Assembly (NCBI RefSeq): GCF_020509005.1
Contig: NC_063020.1
Location: forward strand, 1,922,001-1,986,000
Direction of reading: 5' to 3'
Length of the DNA stretch: 64,000 nt
Origin: Fulvia fulva
Taxonomy: Eukaryota > Ascomycota > Dothideomycetes > Mycosphaerellales > Mycosphaerellaceae
Under the pieces are notes generated by a model, which saw only the letters and a list, made by a program, of their open reading frames with translations, was not told the origin of the DNA and did no database searches. Numbering within the stretch: the stretch's first letter is position 1; each line of letters begins with the position of its first letter. Below are positions 8,605-19,398 of this stretch, piece after piece. A program made the translations under genes and the position numbers.

Positions 8605-11514
8605 ATGTTCAACTTCACGCCGCTGCTGGGCGCGCAGTCCGACTCTCCCGCATCGCAATCGCTACTCGAGCTCGATGGAGGCGTGAAGATACTGGTGGAC
8701 GTGGGCTGGGACGAGACGTTCGATGCAGAGACGCTCCACGCGATAGAGCAGCACGTGTCTACTCTATCCATCATCCTCTTGACACACCCGACTCTCGACC
8801 ACATTGGTGCCTACGCGCATTGCTGCAAGCACATCGCCGGCTTCAGCAGAGTGCCCGTCTATGCCACCACCCCAGTAGTCAATCTGGGCCGAACGCTCCT
8901 CGCCGATCTCTACACCTCAGCACCGCTCACGACATCCATCATACCGACCTCGGCCATCTCGTCGTCCCCCATCGCAGTCGACCCCAGCACCGCGCCGAGC
9001 CTCCTGTATCAACACCCGACACCGGACGACATCGCCGCATACTGCAATGCCATACATCCGTTGAAGTACAGTCAACCGCATCAGCCGATAGGTGTAGCCA
9101 CCGGGCCAGGTCTGGGGAACTTGGTCATCACAGCATACAGCGCTGGACACACGCCAGGTGGGACAATATGGCACATACAACATGGCTTGGAGAGCATTGT
9201 CTATGCCGCGGATTGGAATCAGGGTCGCGAGAACTTGCTGTCAGGAGCAGCATGGCTAGGCACGTCAAGCGACGTCATCGAGCCTCTGCGACGACCCACA
9301 GCGTTGGTGTGTAGCTCCAAGGGTGTACAGAAGACGGGCAGTTTACCACGCACGAAAAGAGATGAGCTGTTGTTCAGTCTTATCAGGGAGACAGTAGCTC
9401 AAGGCGGCAAGGTTCTGATACCCACCGACTCATCCGCAAGAGTGCTGGAGCTGGCTTTCATCCTCAACCACACATGGCGGGAGAACATCACCGGACCTCA
9501 TGCAGACACATATCGCCATGCCAGGATCTTCATGGCCAGCAAGTCAAGTACCAGCACGATGCGCCAACTCCACGGCATGCTGGAATGGATGGACGACGCC
9601 ATCATTCGTGATGCAGAGGCAGCAATGGGTCCAGGAGGCGATGACAAGAAGGTGCCCAATCTCCTGGATTGGAAGTTCGTCAAGCAGATAGAGCGCAAGA
9701 GTCAATTGGATAAGGTGCTCCAAAGGCAGAATCCGTGTATCATCCTGGCAAGTGACGCATCGCTGGAGTGGGGACTCTCACAGCACGCCTTGAAGGCTCT
9801 GGCTGGTGATGCGCGCAATCTTGTCATCTTGACCGAGAACCTCACAAGCAGTAATCCCCGTACTGCAAGCATTGCTAAGAGCTTGGCTGAATTGTACCGG
9901 GAAAACGCAGATCAGCCATCGAAGAGCAGTGTTGCAAAGGTCGTAAGTGCGGACGGGCACTCGGTGCTGCTTCGAGAGCCATCGGCTTCCGCCCTCACCG
10001 AGGACGACAATACACTATACCAGCAGTATCAAGCAAGACAGCGGCAACTTCACAGCAACCTGCAAGGTGACAACACTGCGAACGACACTGCTACCACAGA
10101 GATTGCACAGGAAGAAGCCGAGGAGTCTTCGGACGAAGAAGACGAAGAAGAAGAAGAAGAAGATCCAGACCGCCAAGGTCGTGCCTTGAACTTGACCGCG
10201 CAGATCAATCAAGGCAACAAGCGGAAAGCGGGTGTTTCTGAGGCAGAGCTTGGCATCAACGTGCTGCTACGAAGTAAGAATGTATACGACTACGACGTGC
10301 GGCACAAGCGTGGCCGAGAGAAGATGTTTCCCTTCGTCAGTCATCGGAACAAGGACGATGAGTATGGTGACCTGATCAAGCCAGAGGACTACCTTCGTGC
10401 GGAGGAACGAGATGACACCGGCAATGAAGACACGCGTGATGGGTTGAAGCCTGAAGCATCGGAGTTGGGCCAGAAGAGGAAGTGGAACGATGTAGCAGAC
10501 GCTAAAGCCGCGACTGGCAGAGGACGAAAGGACCGCAAGCAAGAACAGAACAAGAAGCAGAAAACCGAGCCTGACGATATCGATGCCATTATAGCGAAAG
10601 CGACCGGCGAGTCTGGTTCTGGACAAAATACTGTGAATGGAGCGCCGGAGGATGAGGACGACAGCGAGAGCGACTACGAGCCTGACGAAGGTGACTCTGA
10701 CGAGCCGAAGAAGGTCATCTTCAACAACCAAACCATATCATTGCACATACGGATAGGCCACATCGACTTCACCGGTATGCACGAAAAACGAGATCTGCAG
10801 AACATTATTCCGCGAGTACGGCCTCGGAAGCTGATCCTGATCTCTGGCGATGTATCGGAGACGCAATTTCTGGCAGACTGGTGTCGGCAGTCGCTCGGCA
10901 GTGAAGCTGGCGAGTCAGCTTCGGAGGTTTTCGCACCCATCATAGGAGAAACGGTCGATGCTAGCGTGGACACGAACGCCTGGACTCTGAAGCTAAGCCG
11001 ACAGCTGGTCAAGAAGCTGACATGGCAGAATGTGAAGGGCTTGGGTATCGTCACGCTCACCGGCAGTCTCGTGGCCGAGCGTGTCGAGGAAGCGGAAGAT
11101 GCTGAAGACGAGAACGTCAAGAAGAAGCTCAAGCTCATCAAAGGCGAGGACACAGAAGACCTAACCATGAAGGACGAGACGGCGCAAGTCATGCCCGTGC
11201 TCGACCTGGTCAAAGCCCCAGCGGGCGCGACCCAAACGCGTGGCGCACAGCCCGTCCACGTTGGCGATTTGCGCATAGCAGAATTCCGGCGCATGTTGAC
11301 GGAATCTGGCCATGTGGCAGAGTTTCGCGGCCAAGGTACGCTGCTGGTCGATAGCACTGTCCTGGTCCGGAAAGACGCATCGGGCAAGATTGAGGTGGAG
11401 GCTGGAGCTGGTGGACTTAGTCAGCCGACGTATCGCACGCGAGAGATGGAGGGGACGTTCTATGCTGTTAAGAAGCTGATATATCAAGGCTTGGCTGTTG
11501 TGGCTGGTGTATGA
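8605..11514 (+). CDS. CFT2: Cleavage and polyadenylation specificity factor CPSF100 / Cft2 homologue
   Basis: 969 residues, no intron. The start MFNFTPLLG matches how this family begins; an in-frame extension to 8452 adds 51 unsupported residues. The N-terminal metallo-beta-lactamase fold has LLTHPTLDHIGA where the active nuclease CPSF73 has HxHxDH; losing a metal-ligand histidine is typical of CPSF100, which is a non-catalytic partner. A beta-CASP region follows (KVLIPTDSSARVLEL near 9412). An acidic insert (EEDEEEEEED near 10135-10165) and a Lys/Glu-rich segment (10440-10700) precede the conserved C-terminal region with LYS-rich turns and VVAGV end. Cft2 acts in the nucleus in the cleavage and polyadenylation factor complex. 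Confidence 0.93.
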   Translation: MFNFTPLLGAQSDSPASQSLLELDGGVKILVDVGWDETFDAETLHAIEQHVSTLSIILLTHPTLDHIGAYAHCCKHIAGFSRVPVYATTPVVNLGRTLLADLYTSAPLTTSIIPTSAISSSPIAVDPSTAPSLLYQHPTPDDIAAYCNAIHPLKYSQPHQPIGVATGPGLGNLVITAYSAGHTPGGTIWHIQHGLESIVYAADWNQGRENLLSGAAWLGTSSDVIEPLRRPTALVCSSKGVQKTGSLPRTKRDELLFSLIRETVAQGGKVLIPTDSSARVLELAFILNHTWRENITGPHADTYRHARIFMASKSSTSTMRQLHGMLEWMDDAIIRDAEAAMGPGGDDKKVPNLLDWKFVKQIERKSQLDKVLQRQNPCIILASDASLEWGLSQHALKALAGDARNLVILTENLTSSNPRTASIAKSLAELYRENADQPSKSSVAKVVSADGHSVLLREPSASALTEDDNTLYQQYQARQRQLHSNLQGDNTANDTATTEIAQEEAEESSDEEDEEEEEEDPDRQGRALNLTAQINQGNKRKAGVSEAELGINVLLRSKNVYDYDVRHKRGREKMFPFVSHRNKDDEYGDLIKPEDYLRAEERDDTGNEDTRDGLKPEASELGQKRKWNDVADAKAATGRGRKDRKQEQNKKQKTEPDDIDAIIAKATGESGSGQNTVNGAPEDEDDSESDYEPDEGDSDEPKKVIFNNQTISLHIRIGHIDFTGMHEKRDLQNIIPRVRPRKLILISGDVSETQFLADWCRQSLGSEAGESASEVFAPIIGETVDASVDTNAWTLKLSRQLVKKLTWQNVKGLGIVTLTGSLVAERVEEAEDAEDENVKKKLKLIKGEDTEDLTMKDETAQVMPVLDLVKAPAGATQTRGAQPVHVGDLRIAEFRRMLTESGHVAEFRGQGTLLVDSTVLVRKDASGKIEVEAGAGGLSQPTYRTREMEGTFYAVKKLIYQGLAVVAGV

Positions 11515-12351
11515 TAGGGATGATGAGATACCCACGCGGGAGGAGGCGTGTTACTTTGATATGATACGAATATTGATCATTGGGCATTGCGCTGTTGTTG
11601 CTGGATAAGTCAGTGACAGCTCCAGACAGAGATGCTGATGTCTGACCCAGATGCCACACCCATGTGATCGAATGACTCGCCACATTCGGGACCGGCACGA
11701 CCACGACAGCAGCATCATACGAAGCCACGTCAATCCATACACGTCCTACCCATCGCTATCGCAATGTTTGTGTCCTTCTACAACTCTCGTAACAGGCACC
11801 TGAGTCACATCATCCTTCGAAAATGCACTCGTGGCAGACCCGACTGTATGCGCCAACACATACGACCTGGCGGTCTCGGCACGCTGGTCCAGAACCCATG
11901 ATCATCCCCCAATGCCATCGCCCACCCGCATGATCTCCCACGATGTGTTTGCTGCCTTTGCGCTGCGCTGGTCGAAGGGTATAATTCTTCGTTCTGAGGA
12001 GAACAACGACTTGATCTTCTATCTTCCACTACCAAGCATTAGCAGTCAGCGTCCACCAGCCTCCAGCTCCATCCACTGCCCCAAGCTGTGGCCAGCATTC
12101 ACAAAGCACGATCCAAGTACCTCCCTATCCCAACCGATCCGATTCTGCCCAATACTCACAGTTAGCAGACCACCACCACCTCAGCCCAACAACCCCCCTG
12201 TGCTAACTGCTCTCTGCATATGAACTTTGCTCCCTGCCAGTGGCGCGCAGGCGAAGGATACCTCCCTCCCAAAGGCAAGCTCCCTACACCAAACCACCAC
12301 TCCCTCTAACACCCCAGCTCTGCAGGTTCGAAGCCTAACCCCATCTTCACA
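11515..12351. other. Intergenic, no supported gene
   Basis: The frame 11831-12223 is open but Pro/Ser-rich without a domain. The stretch before 12352 is pyrimidine-rich (CTCCCT, CACCAAACC runs), as is common upstream of fungal start sites. Confidence 0.4.
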
Positions 12352-13256
12352 ATGCCAGCCTACCCGTTCATGCCAATGTACGGCGCTCCCATGCCTGGAG
12401 CCTGGGCACCACCCTACCCAGGCAATCCATACGGCCCCGTCTTCGCTGCCCCACCGGCGAAATCTGCCGAAGCACCTAGCACGGCACCGCCGAAGCCTCC
12501 GCCAGTTCCATCCACCGTGCACCCATCAGTCGCCAAGCTCCGCTCCGTCAAGTGCGGCGAAAGCAGTCCCGGCGGAAACCGCGTCATCACCATCGAAGAA
12601 TGGCAGAAATTCTGCAATGCCGCCGATGACCGTGCAAAGCAAGAGCAAGCGAAAGCAGCCAAGTCCGTCAACACCGCAGATTTCGGGAGCGATTTCGCTG
12701 CGTTCATCGAGTGGAACCGTCTTCGCAAGGAAGCGAAAGTCGCTGCCACCAAGCCAGCCTCCACGAAGACGAAGAGCGAGAAGAGCGCCGCTCACTCCCA
12801 TAATTCGTACGCTCCACCAACGATCCGCCCGGGCGTGAATTACCTCTTCCCCGAGAAGACACAGCACACCATGCTGCACGTCTTCGCCAAGACTTCGAAG
12901 CTGTGGGAGGATAAGTACAAGGGCACTGTGCAGAAGTTTAAAATTTTCAAAGCTAGCACGAATTTTCCGGTGGCGGAGATTATGGAGAGGGTTAGGGGCG
13001 GGAAGGAGAAGTGTGAGGGGTGGGCGGTTACGGAGGTTGTGGAGGCGGGGAGTGGCGGGTGGAAGAAGGTGAGTGACGTTCTGTGGTGCTGGAGGGTGGT
13101 TTGGTAGTATGTCCGGCTTGCTGACTGTGGGCATAGGGTACGACGATTGCGTATGGGGATGAGAAGGCGAAGGGGAGTTTGGAGAGTATGGGGTGGGATC
13201 AGACGAGGGGGTGTGAGGGACGGCCGCCGGTTTGGTTGGTTGTGCATAAGGCCTGA
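12352..13256 (+). CDS. Conserved-looking hypothetical protein, two exons
   Basis: Exons 12352-13068 and 13137-13256 with a 68-base intron (GTGAGT..ATAG) give 278 residues. The first 60 residues are Pro/Ala-rich (PMYGAPMPGAWAPPYPGNPY). An ordered region follows: VITIEEWQKFCNAADDRAKQ (about 80-100), a Lys/Ala-rich linker, then PGVNYLFPEKTQHTMLHVF and a GWAVTEVVEAGSGGWKK segment running across the intron into GTTIAYGDEKAKGSLES and the end RPPVWLVVHKA. The splice is supported because the second exon continues a plausible beta-rich domain, while the unspliced frame ends within the intron. I do not recognise the family. Confidence 0.65.
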
Positions 13257-13696
13257 GGGCGAGGGTGTGCGCCTAAGAGTCTGCATGACTGATTGACTGA
13301 CCACGGGGCGTGGACATGAGGGTTAGGCGGCTGATTGAGGAAGAGCCCAACGGGCGAGACTGAGACTTTCCTGTTCTGATTTGTGTTTGGTATGCTTGTT
13401 TGACTTGGGTTCTATCAGACTGGCGATGGAGAATGATCAAGACTGCTGAAGAACATGGGAGCTGGAGGAGCGATCTCGGAAGGGTTGTATCATGCGGGCT
13501 GCTGGGCTGGTTGCTTGAATGGTAACTTCTAGACTGGCGACGGAGCACTATCAGACTGTCGGAGGACTCGACTTGGCCACGGCTCTGGCTTGGATAAGAC
13601 TGCATGATTCGGGTGTTCCTTTGAGCGGTACCTGGCCTCTATAACTTGGTAATGAAATGGAGCGATATCAGCTACCCGCGTGAGGCGTGCCTGTTG
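13257..13696. other. Intergenic, no supported gene
   Basis: No convincing frame. There is a loose internal repetition of the words CAGACTGGCGA/AGACTGGCGACGGAG with ATCA(A)GACTG near 13418-13560, which may be a degenerate short repeat. Confidence 0.35.
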
Positions 13697-14446
13697 TTAC
13701 GAGGTGCTCATATTATGCCATTCGGGCATTGAGGAGTTGTAGCTCAAGCTAAGTCCCGTCAGGCTGTGTGGCGGAAAGTAGAAGCCATTACGCTCCACAT
13801 TTCCGTCTGCCCCATGCTGTTCTCCTGCCGGCGTGGAATTTGTCTGCGTAAAGCATTGCACTGGCTCCGGACCAGTAGCCGGTCTCGTCGTTTGGTGAGG
13901 CTTGCACTTCCCACGAGATACGTGCGTATCTCTATTGCTCCTCCGGCTGAAGAATAGACTGCAGACAGGGCATACGGCGTCGCTCGGCCTTCTGCCCTTT
14001 TCTCGGACGTGGCGACGTAGGTTCTTTGGACTTGAGAAGCGGCGGTCTTTGCATCTACAGCCGCGTCTCGTACATCGAGCCTCGCACGGTCTTTTGGACG
14101 ACTTGCTTGGAGGGTCTTCGCCGCTTGAGGAACCTGTGGATGTTGAGGCATGCTGATGAGGATGGTGCGAGGGATCGTAGTTCGGTGGACTACCAGTATT
14201 CGAAACGGGACATGTTCCAGAGCTTTGAGAATACCGAGCGTTCGGCGATAGATGGTGGGATCCAGCTTCTTCCTCCGCATCGGGCTGAGGTGCTGGGTCT
14301 TCTGGCTGCCATCTTCCTTCTAGAGCCACCGGGTCCTCGCAAGTCATCTCGCAAGATGGGAGAGGTATGGTAATGGTCGATGTCACCTCGGAGCTCCAGT
14401 CGTGAGCTCCAGGTCTCCACCACTCATGGTCGCTGTAGTCGATCAT
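13697..14446 (-). CDS. Zinc-finger protein, C2H2-like
   Basis: A single-exon frame of 249 residues. The N-terminal half is acidic and Ser/His/Pro-rich. A zinc-finger-like region lies at about residues 120-185: GCRCKDRRFSSPKNLRRHVR resembles a degenerate C2H2 finger, and CPVCSLFFSRRSNRDTHVSR is a second finger ending in Cys rather than His. Proteins of this kind in Dothideomycetes are usually annotated as C2H2 transcription factors. The C-terminal third is Asn/Ser/Thr-rich. DNA binding is an inference from the fingers; target and role are unknown. Confidence 0.65.
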   Translation of the reverse strand: MIDYSDHEWWRPGAHDWSSEVTSTITIPLPSCEMTCEDPVALEGRWQPEDPAPQPDAEEEAGSHHLSPNARYSQSSGTCPVSNTGSPPNYDPSHHPHQHASTSTGSSSGEDPPSKSSKRPCEARCTRRGCRCKDRRFSSPKNLRRHVREKGRRPSDAVCPVCSLFFSRRSNRDTHVSRGKCKPHQTTRPATGPEPVQCFTQTNSTPAGEQHGADGNVERNGFYFPPHSLTGLSLSYNSSMPEWHNMSTS

Positions 14447-15820
14447 GACTTATCTGCATGCCGTCAAGCAACGGTCGTGGAGGAGTAGGCACCTTTTGCT
14501 GATAGACCATGGCCAGGAGGTATCGAAGGACCAAGAGATGAAGTGCAACCTTTCAGCCTCGGAAGCATGCTGATTACCGGATTGTGGCTTCGCCGATATG
14601 CCCTCGACGTTTTACTTCTGGTGAAGACACCGACGCTTGAAGCATATTGATAACAAAGCTTGGCCAATTCTGGCAAGTTCGAGCACCGGGTCCTCCTTCG
14701 CGACGCAATCAAGACCACACAAGGTAGCCAATCAGCGATTGTACTGTTGTATAACGAACACCAGCCAGTCTCCACGTGCTCCACTGTCAATGCTGCTAGT
14801 GGAAAGACTGTTGCAAACTACAGACCAGCTTCGGCCTGCACTTGGCATCTGGTGTAACCATACTTACTTCGAGTAAGCGATCGACTGTATAATAGCTACA
14901 TTAGAGTAGCGTGGTGTTGGTGACGACCGGGGCCTGGCCTTGTATGCTACGGAGGCGCCGAGAACTTCGTGAACTTCGCTCGAAAATGACTGCTGCCTTT
15001 ACTTGGCTGTGGTCGTTCGCACTAGCCTTGTGTAAGCAGCGCCAAGGGACTAGAGGAGAGCACTATCACCTCTCAGCAGAGTCTTCCTTGGTGTAGCAGT
15101 CTTTTGGCTCCTTCTTGTGAGCGAGCGTCTCAGCTTCGGATCGGAGGCTCTTACTCTGGGCGGCACTTGCCGAACGGCATTGGATATCCATAACAGATAC
15201 AATGCCCGAGGAACGATCAGCATTCTGTTAGCTGCTTGCAGGAGGTGTGCATAGGGTCAGACCCCCAAACGTTGCTCGTAAGCATAAGCGTAAGCATAAG
15301 CTCCCATTTTAAGGGTACAGTATCCAATCGGTGGAGTCTGGATCGGTCGTCCAGTGAATCAGCGCATCAAGTGTCGACTATTGGGAAGTGAGCAGATGGA
15401 TGACAGTCGTGGGGCCAAATTGATGTGGCTGTTGTGCAGATGAAGTCAGGTACAAGGTACGTGAAAGGAAGTAACTCGTCTCGGGCTCGGTCAAACTTTG
15501 TTCCGCGATCGACCTCCTTCCATCCCAAACGACTGTCCCATCCTCCTCTTGATCACCCACAAGTCAACGATCAGGAATCTGGCACGCAGCTTACAAGAGT
15601 TCCTTGGCAGCTATGAGGAACTTCTTGGACAGGCAAAGCCACGAGCGGAACAAGAAATTTCATACTTCCGGGATCTAGCCTGGCCATTACCTTGGACATC
15701 CAATTCATAAGTCGTTTCATATTTCGGGGACATCACTCCATCCGAACACGTCCAAACCTATCAGCTCCTGCCATCTAACACCGACTGCCCTTCACGGCCT
15801 GAGAGAGCTTGATATCCCAA
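14447..15820. other. Intergenic, no supported gene
   Basis: No frame with a domain or good splice context. The only structure noticed is a tandem 12-mer CGTAAGCATAAG, two copies at 15277-15300, itself made of two related hexamers. Confidence 0.4.
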
Positions 15821-16124
15821 CTATGCATCCCACATGATGCTTCTCTTGCCTGGTGGTGTTGGGCAACCATTTGGCAACTCCGCGCCGGGAGGCTGGCATA
15901 CCTGGTTGCCATCACCGTCTATGCTCGATGCATAACACTTCTGGTCTGAAGAGCAGTAGCAGTAGTTGCCAAGTCCTTGGTTGGGAGCCGCTCTGGGAAG
16001 CCTGTCAGTCTGGGCTGGACGTGCCAATCAAGGCAGCTTACTGGTTTCGGCATCCGTCCTGTGCCACAGTGAGGCCTGCGATTGAGGCAAGAGCGAGCAA
16101 GGTAAGAATTGTTGAGCGGAACAT
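15821..16124 (-). CDS. Small secreted cysteine-rich protein (effector candidate)
   Basis: Exons 16124-16042 and 16001-15821 around a 40-base intron (GTAAGC..GACAG) give 87 residues. Exon 1 encodes a textbook signal peptide (STILTLLALASIAGLTVAQ). The mature part, about 68 residues, has six cysteines (GC, CYC, KC, VC, GC), an even number suited to three disulfides. The C-terminus ends PPGKRSIMWDA, where KR is a possible Kex2 site. Fungal proteins of this size and composition are often secreted effectors or antimicrobial peptides; here that is inference from composition. A second protein of the same style lies 0.7 kb away on the other strand. Confidence 0.7.
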
Positions 16125-16801
16125 CTTTTCGGTGTGTTGTTGATTTGCTTCTGGGTGCTGATGAGTGTGTGATGCTATGACATTTGAGCTGCCGACAATT
16201 GTGCTTCATCTTATACGTGGACTTCCACCTGGCTCAAGATAGATCTATGTTAGTGCTCCGGAGTATGAGCTCACACGTCATTGTGGCATCGAAATTGATA
16301 GATGCAGTGCAAAGGACAGCTAAGAGGTGAGACGGTGGATTGTGTTCCATCCTAGGGCTGAAAGAGCTCGAACGATGGTTATGCATCTCTTGGTATGCAG
16401 ATATGTCTAACAGACTCCAGAGAGGATCCGGATGTATGACGTCTAAAGGAAACAGTAACACCTCGATCAATGCTGTACAGAGCGATCATGAAGTCGACAG
16501 AGCTTCGTTTATCCCGTTATCCAACACAATTGAAGGACATGTGCAGCTCTTGAGCTGCAATAGGATCTCTTGGGGCTTGGAAGATGACATCGATTGCAGA
16601 GCACTCATCTCGACCCAATGGCACGTCGCAATACTGAGCTGTGTAGACTGGACAGAGAGCCTCGAAAGGGCCACGGAGAACGGTGAACGACCGAAGACTG
16701 GCGGGAGCTGATAAGCAGCTGATTCCCTACAAGAACGACTTGACTCCAGATTCAACCTGCCCCTATCTTCAACAGTTTCAAACGACAGTATCTCAGTCAA
16801 G
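16125..16801. promoter_or_regulatory. Shared upstream region of two divergent secreted-protein genes
   Basis: The two small secreted protein genes are transcribed away from each other across these 677 bases, so both promoters are here. No TATA box or known operator is obvious. ORFs inside (16340-16711, 16486-16851) look like chance frames. Confidence 0.45.
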
Positions 16802-17208
16802 ATGCATTGCAACATCATCCTCGTCGCCACAACTTTGGCCCCGTTTGTCACCGTCGGCCTCGCCCTACCTACGACAACCGCGCCAGAGGCAGAGATCGAA
16901 GGCCCTCATTCAATGGCAAGAGAGGATGTCTCTGGAGTAAGTCACCATTGTCCGAGTCCAAGTGATAGCCATGAGATATACGAGCTGACGCCGTTTCTGT
17001 AGTTCTGCCAGGTGACTGGAACCGCTGGAGTTTGCCAGATTGATAGAGGGCCAAAGATGGGGAGCTATCCATGCTCAGGAGGCAGCCCGGTATGTCGTAC
17101 ATGTTTATTCATCTTCCCGTTAGGCTCTGACTCTGACTGCAGTGCACCAACGATGGCAACGTCTGCAACGAGCGCATCGACTCTGGACGATCCGCATTTT
17201 GCACTTGA
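16802..17208 (+). CDS. Small secreted cysteine-rich protein (effector candidate)
   Basis: Three exons, 16802-16936, 17003-17089 and 17143-17208, with introns of 66 and 53 bases, all phase 0, give 95 residues. A signal peptide (IILVATTLAPFVTVGLA) is followed by a short acidic pro-region (to about residue 45) and a mature domain with six cysteines spread as C, C, C, C, C, C over about 50 residues, ending SAFCT. Introns bound the cysteine-rich exons cleanly. No sequence similarity to the neighbour at 15821-16124 beyond general design, so they are not obvious paralogues. Role as an effector or antimicrobial peptide is inference. Confidence 0.7.
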
Positions 17209-17638
17209 ACACGGCAGGATACAGGATGCTGGGAAGGAACCAGAGTGCTGGCCATGAACTCTCGGGAGGCAGTGTGATCCCTCGATGTCGCTCTATAGTC
17301 GAATCCACGTTGTGAAGAGAGAAACCTCTCAATACATTGCGTCCATGATTCATATACGAGCAATCTTTACGCTTCGCGCCTTTCCTTGTCAAACTACGAG
17401 TAAGAGTGCCGAGACCTTACTCTCTCGGCTCTCGAAACCCCGGACGACCTGTTTGCTGCCACTCAAGTGCACATATAGTTCATGCACTGTAAGCGACAGC
17501 ACAGCTCTCGTAGCGCCCACGTGCGCTCTCTATTAGTAGTCTGACATTGGCGCACGTCACTTCCTGCGTTCTCGACTGTGTCCTACCCGTGTCTGCGTCT
17601 GCAGTCAAGCAGAGCTTGAGTACTCCAGCATCATCACT
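17209..17638. other. Intergenic, no supported gene
   Basis: Holds the 3' flank of the secreted-protein gene and the upstream region of the small gene at 17639. Overlapping chance ORFs only. Confidence 0.4.
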
Positions 17639-17902
17639 ATGTCATCAAGCGAATACAAGAAGGACACGATAGTTATCGATCATACCAAGTCACCTACTTT
17701 CCAGAGACAGCAGCAGCAGCAACACCACCACCAGGATGTTCCTGAACCAGCGAAGCCGACAGATCAAGCGGGTAGACTTGGGAGAGCCACTGAGGCGGCA
17801 GATCAAGCCAGGATCGAAGCCGCGGAGAGACTGAGTCGACGTGCTGAGGTGAGACGTCAGGAGGAAAAGTTCGATGGCAGTCGAGGAGAATGCTGCAGCT
17901 AA
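17639..17902 (+). CDS. Hypothetical small hydrophilic protein
   Basis: 87 residues with an ATG at 17639 in a pyrimidine-rich, fungal-style context (CATCATCACTATG). It has a Gln/His run (RQQQQQHHHQ) and then a charged helical stretch, QARIEAAERLSRRAEVRRQEEK, that may form a coiled coil. A GTGAGA donor at 17850 could start an intron, so the true C-terminus is uncertain. No family recognised. Confidence 0.35.
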   Translation: MSSSEYKKDTIVIDHTKSPTFQRQQQQQHHHQDVPEPAKPTDQAGRLGRATEAADQARIEAAERLSRRAEVRRQEEKFDGSRGECCS

Positions 17903-18249
17903 GAAAGACGAGGAGGGAGCTTTGGTGTGAGCATATCCTATAATAGCGAGTCATGGAGCAAGTTGTCTCAACCCGAGACTCGAGCCAGACTTTTAGCTGC
18001 TGATATCACATGATCTGTTTTGGTGAACGAAGTATGTTCAGCAAAGTTACACAGCCCAAGACTACAGCTGACTGTGTTCAGATTCTTTCCATTGCGTAAA
18101 TCCCCATCCGTACGGAATGAACCAGCGAAAAATTGCCTGTAGCAATCTCTTTAGATTCTACACAGTCTCCTCCAGAACGCACTGATACTGTGGCTAGACC
18201 CAGAATTCAGTAGTGCCGTCAATCCCATCTCTAGCCCTTGTCCGTCTCC
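17903..18249. other. Intergenic, no supported gene
   Basis: Nothing recognisable; convergent 3' flanks of the neighbouring genes. Confidence 0.4.
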
Positions 18250-19278
18250 TCATGCGATCTCTTGACGGGTCGCTTGTGTCTGTTGATGTCGGATCATGCA
18301 CGGATCGTCGTCCTTCAATGTCACGTCGGCATAGAAAAAGATGCAGGCGTCTGCCAGGCTATGCGGTGCACAGAAGTGATGTGCCTTGGCAAAACGGTTT
18401 GCGTCATCTTCTAGATCGCCGAATGTGATGATCTCGGATCCGGTTTGGGGATAAATCGTTCCACCTCTTGCCCGACCAGTCCGATCCGAAGCCGACCTGC
18501 AACTGAACACAGTGCAGAAGTCCCAGTATTTAATCTCTCTGACAGCCGGCTGGATAGGTATGAGTTGGCGCTGTTGTGGCGTGAGCCTCGTCGTGGTAAC
18601 ATCGGACAAGAAGCTGTAGATCTTGACAAAGGCTCGGATCAAGTGGCGTGGTCCGAGGTCGAAATAAAGGTGCTGAAACTGGGAGCACCACTCCTGACTC
18701 ACCTGCGGCGAGCGAGTCGCAAGAGCGAAGGTGCCAAACAACTGGTCCACTGTGCCCTGGGAGGGCGACGGCTCCCACGACGACTGCAAGGTCGGCTTCC
18801 ACATCGGCGCGGCGAAGAAGGAGTCTGGATCTGGCATGAGACCGAAAGCCTTTGTTTTTAGCTTCGAACTGCCTTGCACAGTGTTGCGCATAGATCGAGT
18901 CGTCTGCAGAGCGGTGAGTACATCTTTCGGTGAGACGAACGTGAGGATATGCTGTGCTCTGGTCAGCTGTGCTCGAGACTCGAGACTCGAGTATGGGAAG
19001 TAGGGTTGCCGTACCTCCATCAGCTCTGGCATGCCGAACACCTCAGCCGCCTTCTCGGGACATGTCTCCGCCATCAACTTGCGAGCGGCGCAACGCGATC
19101 TGCGCTTGGCTCTCTTGGTCTTGGTAGCCCATGATGTGGCGAGTGCTTGAGAGCGGAACATCTTGCGTTTGGACATGGTGTGGTGTCGCGAACGCGACGC
19201 TGTCGACCGAGCCGAGTGACGATTTTTGGTGATGGAAGTGTCTCTCTCTCTACAGTCGAAGGATGAAGATGCGGTCAT
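18250..19278 (-). CDS. F-box-like protein, first of two neighbours
   Basis: The uninterrupted frame is 342 residues, but a 63-base GT..AG intron at 19014-18952 is likely: removing it joins FGMPELME directly to HILTFVSPKDVLTAL, restoring an F-box-like motif that continues TTRSMRNTVQGSSKLK. The intron is a multiple of three with no stop, so a retained form would also be translated. The spliced protein is 321 residues from 19278, or shorter if MSKRKMF (19176) is the start. F-box proteins link substrates to SCF ubiquitin ligases through Skp1; this short lineage is greatly expanded in Dothideomycetes and its substrates are unknown. The C-terminal region is a DUF-like beta-rich domain. Confidence 0.65.
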   Translation of the reverse strand: MTASSSFDCRERDTSITKNRHSARSTASRSRHHTMSKRKMFRSQALATSWATKTKRAKRRSRCAARKLMAETCPEKAAEVFGMPELMEVRQPYFPYSSLESRAQLTRAQHILTFVSPKDVLTALQTTRSMRNTVQGSSKLKTKAFGLMPDPDSFFAAPMWKPTLQSSWEPSPSQGTVDQLFGTFALATRSPQVSQEWCSQFQHLYFDLGPRHLIRAFVKIYSFLSDVTTTRLTPQQRQLIPIQPAVREIKYWDFCTVFSCRSASDRTGRARGGTIYPQTGSEIITFGDLEDDANRFAKAHHFCAPHSLADACIFFYADVTLKDDDPCMIRHQQTQATRQEIA

Positions 19279-19398
19279 GTAGTTTTGAAGCTCGGAAGTG
19301 ACGAAGGCGTGCGTCGCGCGAGAATCTTACGTCATCGCGAAGCGAAGTGAATGTCGCTGGCTTGATCTGCGCCCATTCACTCAGACCCCTGGTGATGC

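Noticed and set aside
11831..12223. Plus-strand ORF of 130 codons
   Set aside because: Pro/Ser-rich, no domain, no splice support.
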